From contig JBQTHV010000089.1 of NCBI GenBank assembly GCA_052389555.1, positions 1-8,326 on the forward strand: 8,326 nucleotides of DNA, in the 5' to 3' direction. The DNA comes from JABFSM01 sp052389555. GTDB lineage: Bacteria > Gemmatimonadota > Gemmatimonadetes > Gemmatimonadales > GWC2-71-9. Every line of letters starts with the position of its first letter. Position 1 is the stretch's first letter. Shown piece by piece: positions 1-6,445 of this stretch. The notes beneath the pieces are model-generated. The model ran no database searches. It was not told the origin of the DNA and was given only the letters and a program-made list of their open reading frames with translations. The translations under genes were made by a program, and so were the position numbers.

Positions 1-81
1 GGCGATTTCCCGGTGGCGGTCGAGGAAGGCGCCACCATGGTGCGGCTGGGAACCTTGCTGTTTGGAGAGCGGCCTCGATGA
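1..81 (+). CDS. yggS: YggS/YlmE (PLPBP) family pyridoxal-phosphate homeostasis protein, 3' end only
   Basis: Only the last 26 codons and the TGA stop (79-81) are in the window. The visible tail contains GATMVRLGTLLFGER, which matches the C-terminal phosphate-binding end of the YggS/PROSC family (E. coli YggS has GSTMVRIGTAIFGAR at the same place). Proteins of this family bind PLP on a TIM-barrel-like fold and help control free PLP; they are cytosolic and have no firmly established catalytic activity. The stop codon overlaps the next start as ATGA (78-81), so divIVA is probably translationally coupled to it. A yggS-type gene upstream of divIVA is also the Bacillus arrangement (ylmE). The 5' part lies outside the window, so length and start cannot be judged. 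Confidence 0.85.
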   Translation, partial: GDFPVAVEEGATMVRLGTLLFGERPR

Positions 82-617
82 GCGACAACGCGTTTCACCT
101 CACCTCGCACGACGTTCGGGCCCAGGAATTCCAGAAGGCGCTCCGGGGCTACGATCCTGCCCAGGTGGACGAGTTCAAGCATCGCCTGGCCGAGGAGATC
201 GACCGGCTGGTGCGGGACCGGGTTCAGCTGGACGAGCGAGTGAGAAGCATGAGTGAGCAGCTCAAGTCCTATCGGGACCGGGAGCGCGCGATGAATGAGG
301 CGCTGGTCTCGGCCCAGCAGCTCCGTAGCGAGATCCAGGCGCAAGTGGACCGGGAGCGGGAGGTGTCCCTGCGAGAGGCGAAGGCGGCGGCGGACCAGAT
401 CCTGCTCGAGGCCCGGGCCGAAGCCGATCGGCTCCTCCAGAACGCCCGCGCCGAGGAACAGCGCCTGACCCACGTCAACGAAGCGGCCCGCCGGCAGTTC
501 CAGAGCTACCTGGCAAGCCTGCGGCAGCTGGTCGAGCGACAGCTCGCCGAGATCGTCGCATTAGGCAGCGACCGGGATCTCGACAGCCAAGACCGAGCCC
601 TCCGCCGCCCCGCCTGA
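78..617 (+). CDS. divIVA: DivIVA-domain coiled-coil protein (polar/septal scaffold)
   Basis: The product is 179 aa. DivIVA proteins assemble at curved membrane (division septa, poles) and recruit partner proteins. The N-terminal motif LTSHDVRAQEFQKALRGYD (residues 8-26) followed by a QVDEF segment matches the DivIVA membrane-binding domain. In B. subtilis DivIVA the tip residues F17/R18 insert into the membrane; here the aligned pair is L22/R23, so hydrophobic plus basic character is kept. Residues about 30-165 are rich in E, R, Q, A and L in heptad-like spacing, as expected for a long coiled coil, and the last 15 residues look disordered. The ATG overlaps the upstream stop as ATGA and has a GGAGAG ribosome-binding site at 64-69, 8 nt upstream. 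Its stop overlaps the ileS start. Which proteins it recruits here cannot be told from the sequence. Confidence 0.9.
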   Translation: MSDNAFHLTSHDVRAQEFQKALRGYDPAQVDEFKHRLAEEIDRLVRDRVQLDERVRSMSEQLKSYRDRERAMNEALVSAQQLRSEIQAQVDREREVSLREAKAAADQILLEARAEADRLLQNARAEEQRLTHVNEAARRQFQSYLASLRQLVERQLAEIVALGSDRDLDSQDRALRRPA

Positions 618-3600
618 TGTCGCCGCCCCGGACCTTGCTTCCCTGGCCCGACCAGGGCGCCGACGCGTTGGAGCGGGACCTGCTCGCGCGCTGGAGAGCC
701 GAGCGCTTGTTCCAGGCGGCGCAGGAAGCCCGGCGTGACGGTCCGCCGTTCGTATTCTTCGAGGGTCCGCCGACGGCCAATGGCCGGCCCGGGATCCACC
801 ACGTCTTCTCGCGAACCATCAAGGACCTGTTCTGCCGGTTCCGGGTTATGCAGGGCCATTCGGTCACCCGGATCGCGGGCTGGGATACCCACGGGCTGCC
901 GGTCGAGATCGAGGTCGAGAAGTCGCTCGGCCTTTCCGGGAAGAAGGCGATCGAGGACTTCGGGGTGGCCGAGTTCAACCGGCTCTGCCGGGAGAGTGTG
1001 TTCACCTACCAGCGGGAATGGGAGCAGCTCTCCGACCGGATCGGGTACTGGCTCGACTACGAGCATCCCTACATCACCTGCACGCCGGCGTACATCGAGT
1101 CGGTCTGGTGGCTGCTCCAGCAGCTCCACCGGAAGGGACTCCTAACCCGCGGTCACCGGGTGTTGCCCTATTGCCCCCGCTGCGGCACCGTGCTGTCGAG
1201 CCATGAGCTGGCCCAGGGCTATGAGCCGGTCCAGGACAAGTCGGTCTACCTGTCGTTCCCGCTCACGGACGGCAGCGGGCGCGAACTGGTGCTGTGGACC
1301 ACGACGCCGTGGACCCTGCCCTCCAACGTGGCGGCGGCGGTGCATCCGGATCTGGAGTACGGGGAATACCGGTATGGCGACCGCCGCTTGATCCTGGCGA
1401 CGGCACGCGAGGCGGCCCTGGCGGACCTGCACCTAACCCGGGAGCGCACCCTGCCGGGCCGGGCGCTGGCGGGACTTCGCTATCGCCGGCCGCTCGACGT
1501 GGTCCCCCTTCCCGATACGGGAGCCCACTCGGTGGTTGTGGCCGAGGAGTTCGTGACCGCGGACGAAGGGACCGGGATCGTCCACCTGGCGCCCGCCTTC
1601 GGTGCCGACGACTATGAAGCGGCGCGGCACCATGGCCTGGCCATGGTGCGGCCGGTGTCGCCCGAGGGGAGCTTCAGCGGCACCACCTGGCCCGCGCTGG
1701 AGGGGCGGCTGGTCACCGCGACGGAGACCAACGATCTCATCATTCAGCGGCTCAAGGAAACCGGCCGGCATCTCCGCACCGAGAGCCATCTCCATGACTA
1801 CCCGCACTGCTGGCGCTGCCAGAGCAAGCTGATCTACTTCGCGAAGGACTCGTGGTTCGTGCGGACCTCGGCGATCAAGGATCGGCTCCTTGCCCTCAAC
1901 GCCGAGGTCGGGTGGCATCCGCCCGAAGTCGGGGCCGGACGGTTCGGCGATTGGCTGGCCAACAACGTCGACTGGGCGCTTTCGCGCGATCGCTACTGGG
2001 GGACGCCGCTGCCGGTCTGGGTCTCCGATCGCGATCCGGACCGTATCGAAGTGATCGGGAGTTTCGCAGAGCTCGCGGAGCGGCTCGGCCGGCCCCTGCC
2101 GCCCGACTTCGATCCCCACAAGCCCGGCATCGATGAGCTGATCTGGCCGGATCCGGATGGCGGAACGATGCGGCGGGTCCCCGAAGTGATCGATGCCTGG
2201 TTCGACTCGGGGGCGATGCCCTCGGCGCAGTGGCATTACCCGTTCGAGCCCGACGCCAAGTTCGCGCGCCACTTCCCTGCCGATTTCATCTGCGAGGGCG
2301 TGGATCAGACCCGCGGGTGGTTCTACTCGCTGCTCGCCATTGCTGCGGGGGTATTCGAGCGGGTCCCCTATCGGCACGTCGTGGTGAACGAGCTGGTGCT
2401 GGACGCGCAGGGCCATAAGATGTCGAAGAGCCGCGGCAACGTGATCGAGCCCGAGGTCCTCATTCGGGAGTTCGGGGCCGACGCGGTGCGCCTGTTCCTG
2501 CTCGCCGCAAGCGAGGTCTGGAAGACCAGACGGTTCGACCGCGAGGGCATCGCGGAAGCCGCCGGAGGGTTCCTCAACACCCTGCGGAATGCCTACACGT
2601 TCCACACCTGGTACGCGGGTGGTGTCACCCCAGCAGATCCGCTACCCGACCCCGACTTGCTCGACCGATGGCTCTTGAGCCGGCTCGCCAACACCGTCAC
2701 CGTAGTGGCGGAGGCCTGGGAAGGATATAACCCCACCGCAGGGGTGCGGGCGATCATGAGCTTTGTAGTGGACGATCTGTCCAACTGGTGGATCCGGCTC
2801 AGCCGGTCCCGCTTCTGGGCACCAGAGCGCGAGGCAGAGCCGGCCGCGGTCGGTCTCCTCCACCTGAGTTTGGTGACCGTCAGCCGGCTCCTCGCGCCGG
2901 CGGCGCCGTTCGCGAGTGATTGGCTGCACCGCGCGCTGACCGGCGAATCGGTGCACCTGGCCCGGTTCCCGGTGGTGGAGCCTCGGCGGGACCAGGAGCT
3001 CGAGACCGCGATGGCGTCGGTGCGTCGCCTCGCCTCCCTGGCGCGCGCCGCGCGGGAGATGAAGAACCTGCGAGTTCGGCAGCCGCTTCGGCACATGAAA
3101 GTCGCGGTGCCGCGTGGGGCCGACAGCGATCGCTTCCGGGGCATGCTGCCCCTACTCGCGCAGGAAGTGAACGTGCGGGAAGTGGAGGTCGTGTCTTCCG
3201 ATGCCGAGCTGGTGCGGCTCAAGGCACGCCCCAACTTCCGCGAGCTGGGGAAGTCCTTCGGCAAGAATACCCAGCTCGCCGCTCAGGCGGTGGCCACGCT
3301 GTCGGCCGAGCAGCTCCGAAGCCTGGAGGACGGCACCAGCGTCGTACATCACTTGAACGGCACCGCCTACCTCTTCGAGCCCGCCCACGTCACCGTCGAA
3401 CGCCAGGTCGTGAGCGACTGGCTCGTGCAGAGCAGCGGGAGCTTCGTGGTCGCGCTCGATCCGTACCTGACCGACCAGCTTCGGGCGGAGGGGCTGGCGC
3501 GCGAGGTGGTCAACCGGGTCCAGCGGTTGCGAAAAGACGCCGGCTACACTTATTCCGTGCGCATCGAGCTGTGGATCGAAGGTCCGCCGCCTGTGCTGGA

Positions 3601-3760
3601 AGCGGCTCGCGCCCACGGGGAGTACATCCGGGGAGAAACTCTGGCGCGTGTCCTGCACCTGGGTGAGCGCGCTCCGGCCGCGGACCGGCAGGAAACGGTG
3701 GAAATCGACGGCCATTCGGTCGTCCTAGCAATGATCCGCTATTCGGCGGATCGGTCGTAA
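617..3760 (+). CDS. ileS: Isoleucyl-tRNA synthetase, long eukaryotic-like type (IleRS2), with altered GxHH signature
   Basis: This 1047-aa cytosolic class I synthetase charges tRNA-Ile with isoleucine. Residues 50-200 closely follow Thermus-type IleRS (PPTANG, GWDTHGLPVEIEVEK, TYIESIWW-like and YCPRCGTVLSSHE blocks). The CP1 editing domain shows WTTTPWTLPSN (from W227) and GTGIVHLAPAFGADDY (318-333), so proofreading should be intact. KMSKS is exact at 601-605. Two CxxC pairs (C186/C189 and C398/C401) look like metal sites. The helical anticodon-binding domain and C-terminal extension fill about 650-1047. The class signature that is normally HxGH reads G59-I60-H61-H62, from codons ggg-atc-cac-cac at 791-802. 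The ATG shares a base with the divIVA stop (TGATG) and has no evident Shine-Dalgarno sequence, which suggests translation by coupling. No T-box leader can exist upstream because the gene directly abuts divIVA. Confidence 0.97.
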   Translation: MSPPRTLLPWPDQGADALERDLLARWRAERLFQAAQEARRDGPPFVFFEGPPTANGRPGIHHVFSRTIKDLFCRFRVMQGHSVTRIAGWDTHGLPVEIEVEKSLGLSGKKAIEDFGVAEFNRLCRESVFTYQREWEQLSDRIGYWLDYEHPYITCTPAYIESVWWLLQQLHRKGLLTRGHRVLPYCPRCGTVLSSHELAQGYEPVQDKSVYLSFPLTDGSGRELVLWTTTPWTLPSNVAAAVHPDLEYGEYRYGDRRLILATAREAALADLHLTRERTLPGRALAGLRYRRPLDVVPLPDTGAHSVVVAEEFVTADEGTGIVHLAPAFGADDYEAARHHGLAMVRPVSPEGSFSGTTWPALEGRLVTATETNDLIIQRLKETGRHLRTESHLHDYPHCWRCQSKLIYFAKDSWFVRTSAIKDRLLALNAEVGWHPPEVGAGRFGDWLANNVDWALSRDRYWGTPLPVWVSDRDPDRIEVIGSFAELAERLGRPLPPDFDPHKPGIDELIWPDPDGGTMRRVPEVIDAWFDSGAMPSAQWHYPFEPDAKFARHFPADFICEGVDQTRGWFYSLLAIAAGVFERVPYRHVVVNELVLDAQGHKMSKSRGNVIEPEVLIREFGADAVRLFLLAASEVWKTRRFDREGIAEAAGGFLNTLRNAYTFHTWYAGGVTPADPLPDPDLLDRWLLSRLANTVTVVAEAWEGYNPTAGVRAIMSFVVDDLSNWWIRLSRSRFWAPEREAEPAAVGLLHLSLVTVSRLLAPAAPFASDWLHRALTGESVHLARFPVVEPRRDQELETAMASVRRLASLARAAREMKNLRVRQPLRHMKVAVPRGADSDRFRGMLPLLAQEVNVREVEVVSSDAELVRLKARPNFRELGKSFGKNTQLAAQAVATLSAEQLRSLEDGTSVVHHLNGTAYLFEPAHVTVERQVVSDWLVQSSGSFVVALDPYLTDQLRAEGLAREVVNRVQRLRKDAGYTYSVRIELWIEGPPPVLEAARAHGEYIRGETLARVLHLGERAPAADRQETVEIDGHSVVLAMIRYSADRS

Positions 3761-3785
3761 TGGGTCAGTTCACCATGGAAGCACT

Positions 3786-4169
3786 ATGAACAAGCAGCAA
3801 TTGGAGCACCTCGAGAAGCGCCTGCTCGACGAGCGGGCCCGGGTGATGAAGGAGCTCGGATACTACGACGACGCCTTCAGCAACAGCTTGCAATCGTCCG
3901 ACGGTGATCTCTCGTCCTACTCGTTCCACATGGCGGATCAAGGCACCGACACCTCCGAGCGGGAGAAGCAATTTCTCTTCGCCTCGCAGGAAGGCCGCTA
4001 CCTCTGGCACGTCAACCAGGCCCTCCGGCGGCTCTACGGCGATCCGGAGCGCTTCGGTCGCTGCGAGAATTGCGGCGAAGAGATCGCCTTCGAGCGGCTT
4101 GACGCGCTGCCGCACGCCCGGCTCTGCATCAACTGCAAGGAGCGCGAGGAAAATGAGAAGCGGCGCTAG
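3786..4169 (+). CDS. TraR/DksA-family C4 zinc-finger protein (YlyA-like)
   Basis: The product is 127 aa, shorter than E. coli DksA (151 aa). DksA-family proteins enter the RNA polymerase secondary channel and tune promoter output. The C-terminus has a canonical zinc finger, C93-x2-C96-x17-C114-x2-C117, continuing as KEREE. Residues 1-85 are helical and charged, like the DksA coiled coil. The DksA tip (DxxDxA) is not exact; the nearest acidic element is D51-QGT-D55 in a HMADQGTDT segment like that of Gram-positive family members. It starts 25 nt after ileS, with GGAAG at 3777-3781 four bases before the ATG, and ends 17 nt inside lspA. B. subtilis ylyA lies at the same place between ileS and lspA. 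Family assignment is firm, but a true DksA-like response to ppGpp is not shown. Confidence 0.9.
   Translation: MNKQQLEHLEKRLLDERARVMKELGYYDDAFSNSLQSSDGDLSSYSFHMADQGTDTSEREKQFLFASQEGRYLWHVNQALRRLYGDPERFGRCENCGEEIAFERLDALPHARLCINCKEREENEKRR
4137..4142 (+). promoter_or_regulatory. Shine-Dalgarno site for lspA, inside the DksA-like gene
   Basis: AAGGAG lies 10 nt upstream of the ATG at 4153. It supports starting lspA inside the preceding coding region, giving a 17-nt overlap, over the in-frame upstream ATG at 3904. A start at 3904 would add a segment lying wholly within the DksA-like gene and lacking LspA similarity. Confidence 0.65.
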
Positions 4170-4662
4170 GCCGCCGGCGCTCTTCTGGGCGGTGGCGCTG
4201 GCGATCCTCATCGCCGATCTCGTCACCAAGCGGCTGGTTGAGCTACACCTGCTCCCGATGCCGCCGGTCACGATCCTGGGCGACTGGGTCCAGCTTCGCC
4301 TGGTCTATAACGAAGGCGCCGCGTTCGGCCTCGATCTGGGCTCCTACTCGCGCTGGATCTTCATGGCCCTGGCGGCGGTGGCGGTCGTCCTGCTGTATCG
4401 CCTGTCGGCGAACAGCGCGCGCTTCGATACGTTGCGCCAGCTCGCCTGCGGATTGGTGACCGGCGGCGCGGCGGGCAACCTGATCGATCGGATCCGTCAC
4501 GCCCACGGGGTGGTGGATTTCATCGATGTGGGGATCGGTCTCCACCGGTGGCCCACCTTCAACGTGGCCGACATGGGCGTGAGTGTCGGCGCGATTCTCC
4601 TGGCCATCTCGCTCTGGCTCGAGGATTCCCGCCGCCGCGCGGCCACGGCCTCGGCCTCCTGA
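4153..4662 (+). CDS. lspA: Lipoprotein signal peptidase (signal peptidase II)
   Basis: This 169-aa inner-membrane aspartyl protease removes signal peptides from diacylglyceryl-modified prolipoproteins. The four expected membrane helices can be seen: about 8-30, 66-84, 94-111 and 138-157. All family motifs are present: D22 with K26 in helix 1, YNEGAAFG (52-59), GNLIDR (108-113), VVDFID (120-125) and FNVAD (136-140). By alignment with Pseudomonas aeruginosa LspA (D124/D143), the catalytic aspartates are D122 and D140. Length is normal for the family. It sits between the DksA-like gene and the pseudouridine synthase gene, the same order as B. subtilis ylyA-lspA-ylyB. Its stop is 7 nt before the next start. 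Confidence 0.97.
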   Translation: MRSGARPPALFWAVALAILIADLVTKRLVELHLLPMPPVTILGDWVQLRLVYNEGAAFGLDLGSYSRWIFMALAAVAVVLLYRLSANSARFDTLRQLACGLVTGGAAGNLIDRIRHAHGVVDFIDVGIGLHRWPTFNVADMGVSVGAILLAISLWLEDSRRRAATASAS

Positions 4663-4669
4663 GGCCAGC

Positions 4670-5707
4670 GTGGCCCCCGGGGCGCGCCTGCCCGCGGTCG
4701 CGTTCTCGGCAACCGATCCTGCCCCCCAGCGCCTCGACCGGTTTCTCGCCGACCAGCTCGATCTCTCGCGTACCCAAGCCGCCCGGCTGATCGCCGACCA
4801 GCGGGTTAGGATCGGCGGCAAGGTCGCCCGCGCGTCGCGCCTCGTCGCGCGGGGCGAGCTGGTCGAGGTGGAGCTTCCCGAGACCAGACCGCTGTGCCAG
4901 CTGCAACCGGCCGCCGCCGGCCTGCCGCCGATTCCCATCGTTTACGAAGACGACCATCTCGCGGTGGTCAACAAGCCCGCCGGTCTGGTCGTGCACCCCG
5001 CGCCCGGCCACTGGGATGACACGCTGCTCCATGCGCTCCGCGCCCGAGGCACCCGCCTCTCCACCGGCCCGGCTCCGGAACGGGCCGGCATCGTGCACCG
5101 GCTCGATCGGGATACCAGCGGACTTCTCCTGATCGCGAAGACCGACCTGGCGCATCGCCGCCTCGGTACCGCGCTGGCTGCCCGGCTGATCCGGCGAGCC
5201 TACGCGGCCTTGACCTGGGGGCATTTCGATCGTGACCGGCTCACCATCGAAGCACCCATTGGCCGTCACCCGGTTGACCGCAAGCGGATGGCGATTCGCC
5301 CCGAGGGTCGCGCGGCACGAACCGACCTTACGGTCATCGCGCGGCTGGCGGTCTGTGATCTGGTTCGTGCGGACCTCCAGAGCGGGCGCACCCACCAGAT
5401 CCGGGTCCACGTGAGCTCGGCTGGCCACCCGGTGGTGGGTGATCCCGTCTATGGGCAGGGCGGGGCGCGCCGGGTCAGCGGAGCGCTTCGCCCGGCGGCC
5501 GAGCGGCTGGAGAAGGCTACCCCGCGCCAGGCCTTGCATGCGGCCTGGCTCGAGTTCGCCCATCCGGCAACCGGTGACCTTCTCGCGTTTCGCGCGGAAT
5601 GGCCGCAGGATCTGGCGCCGGCACTGGCGCAGGTGCTGCCCGATAGCGTTGATCCGGCCACGGCGCTGACCTATCTTGGCTTTTTCGGACCTGTGAGCGA
5701 TGGGTGA
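4670..5707 (+). CDS. rluD: RluA/RluD-family rRNA pseudouridine synthase
   Basis: The product is 345 aa from a GTG start. Enzymes of this family convert chosen uridines in 23S rRNA to pseudouridine. An N-terminal S4 RNA-binding domain (about 20-67, beginning QRLDRFLADQL) is followed by the catalytic domain. The hallmark HRLDRDTSG is at 143-151, with D146 as the catalytic aspartate, and GRTHQIRVHV-type and GDPVYG motifs follow. GTG 4670 was chosen because it is the first start after the lspA stop, has GAGG at 4661-4664, and leaves a short lead-in to the S4 domain; the in-frame ATG at 4583 lies deep inside lspA. Domain layout fits RluD and B. subtilis YlyB. The exact target uridines cannot be read from sequence, so the symbol is by family. 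Its stop overlaps the cheW start by 8 nt. Confidence 0.92.
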   Translation: MAPGARLPAVAFSATDPAPQRLDRFLADQLDLSRTQAARLIADQRVRIGGKVARASRLVARGELVEVELPETRPLCQLQPAAAGLPPIPIVYEDDHLAVVNKPAGLVVHPAPGHWDDTLLHALRARGTRLSTGPAPERAGIVHRLDRDTSGLLLIAKTDLAHRRLGTALAARLIRRAYAALTWGHFDRDRLTIEAPIGRHPVDRKRMAIRPEGRAARTDLTVIARLAVCDLVRADLQSGRTHQIRVHVSSAGHPVVGDPVYGQGGARRVSGALRPAAERLEKATPRQALHAAWLEFAHPATGDLLAFRAEWPQDLAPALAQVLPDSVDPATALTYLGFFGPVSDG

Positions 5708-6062
5708 CGCGGCTCGGGAGCGCGTCGTTATCTGCCGGACCGGCGCGGAGCGGATCGCCATTCCGGTTACCCTGGTACGCGAAGTCGTCGCGCTGCCGCT
5801 GCTCACCCGCATCCCGGGCGCGCCCGGTGCGGTCCGGGGATTGGCCAATGTCCAGGGCGTGCTCGTTACGGTGCTGAATGGCGCAGCCCTTGCCGGGCTC
5901 GATGACGCGGGGGCCGGTGAGTGGCTGGTGGTCCTCACCGCGCGACAGGGCCACGTCGGACTGGCGGTGGACGAAGTCGAAGAGCTCGTCGCGGGCGGTG
6001 GCCAGGCGACCAGGATTGTCGAGCTCGAGACCATCGATCACCAGCTCGCGGCCCCGAGCTAA
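5700..6062 (+). CDS. cheW: CheW-domain chemotaxis coupling protein
   Basis: This 120-aa protein is nearly all a single CheW (SH3-like) domain, and shorter than E. coli CheW (167 aa). CheW bridges receptors and the CheA P5 domain in signalling arrays. Recognisable elements are a first strand with AIPVTLVREVV (20-30), the IPGAPGAVRGLANVQG block (38-53) and a GLAVDEVEELV strand near 88-98. The motif usually read as NLRG is NVQG here, with Q52 in place of arginine, and the following P-V-D-L element reads TVLN (57-60). Both changes fall at surfaces used for receptor or kinase contact in other CheW proteins, so coupling may differ in detail. The ATG lies 8 nt inside rluD, without a strong Shine-Dalgarno sequence, and cheY follows after 15 nt. 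Confidence 0.9.
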   Translation: MGDAARERVVICRTGAERIAIPVTLVREVVALPLLTRIPGAPGAVRGLANVQGVLVTVLNGAALAGLDDAGAGEWLVVLTARQGHVGLAVDEVEELVAGGGQATRIVELETIDHQLAAPS

Positions 6063-6065
6063 CCC

Positions 6066-6071
6066 GGAGAG
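6066..6071 (+). promoter_or_regulatory. Shine-Dalgarno site for cheY (supports GTG start)
   Basis: GGAGAG lies 6 nt before the GTG at 6078, in the short cheW-cheY gap. This start leaves exactly the residues needed before the first beta strand of the receiver fold, so the GTG is well supported. Confidence 0.65.
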
Positions 6072-6077
6072 CGAACT

Positions 6078-6440
6078 GTGTCCAAGACCGTGCTCATCTG
6101 CGACGACGCGATCTTCATGCGGACCATGATCTCGGATATCCTCACCCAGGGCGGGTATCGCGTCGTGGGCGAGGCGGAGTCCGGGGCGCAAGCCATCGAG
6201 AAATACCGCGAGCTGGGGCCCGATCTCGTCACCATGGATATCGTGATGCCCGACATGGGGGGCATTGAAGCCGTTCGGGCGATTCGCAAGGAGTTTCCCG
6301 ACGCGCGCATCCTGATGTGCAGCGCGATGGGACAGCAGGGGCTGGTGATCGAGGCCATCCAGGCCGGCGCCAAGGACTTCGTGGTCAAACCCTTCCAGCC
6401 CTCACGAGTCCTCGAGGCGGTCCAGCGGGTCCTCGGATAG
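6078..6440 (+). CDS. cheY: CheY single-domain response regulator
   Basis: This 120-aa stand-alone receiver domain is phosphorylated by CheA and signals to the flagellar switch. All active-site residues are present: acidic pair D9/D10, phosphoacceptor D54 (in TMDIVMPDMGG), S82 (in MCSAMGQQG) and K104 (in VVKPFQP). The SAMGQQ...IEAIQAGAKDFVVKPFQP stretch resembles Thermotoga/Bacillus-type CheY more than the enterobacterial one. There is no output domain. It starts with GTG, has a good ribosome-binding site, and ends 5 nt before the cheA start. A CheC gene downstream fits a system that uses CheC, not CheZ, to dephosphorylate CheY-P. Confidence 0.95.
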   Translation: MSKTVLICDDAIFMRTMISDILTQGGYRVVGEAESGAQAIEKYRELGPDLVTMDIVMPDMGGIEAVRAIRKEFPDARILMCSAMGQQGLVIEAIQAGAKDFVVKPFQPSRVLEAVQRVLG

Positions 6441-6445
6441 CGGCC

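Noticed and set aside
560..617. T-box or other leader upstream of ileS
   Set aside because: divIVA coding sequence runs directly into the ileS start, leaving no non-coding leader.
1433..2605. Long antisense open frame (390 codons) opposite ileS
   Set aside because: It lies entirely opposite well-conserved ileS codons, has no recognisable domain, and long antisense frames are expected in GC-rich genes.
3775..3789. Four-codon leader peptide (ATG GAA GCA CTA TGA) overlapping the DksA-like gene start
   Set aside because: Too short to separate from chance, and its bases are better explained as the GGAAG ribosome-binding site of the DksA-like gene.
4559..6034. Long antisense open frame (491 codons) opposite lspA, rluD and cheW
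   Set aside because: It crosses three well-supported genes and their junctions and has low-complexity composition and no motif. Codon-bias artefact.
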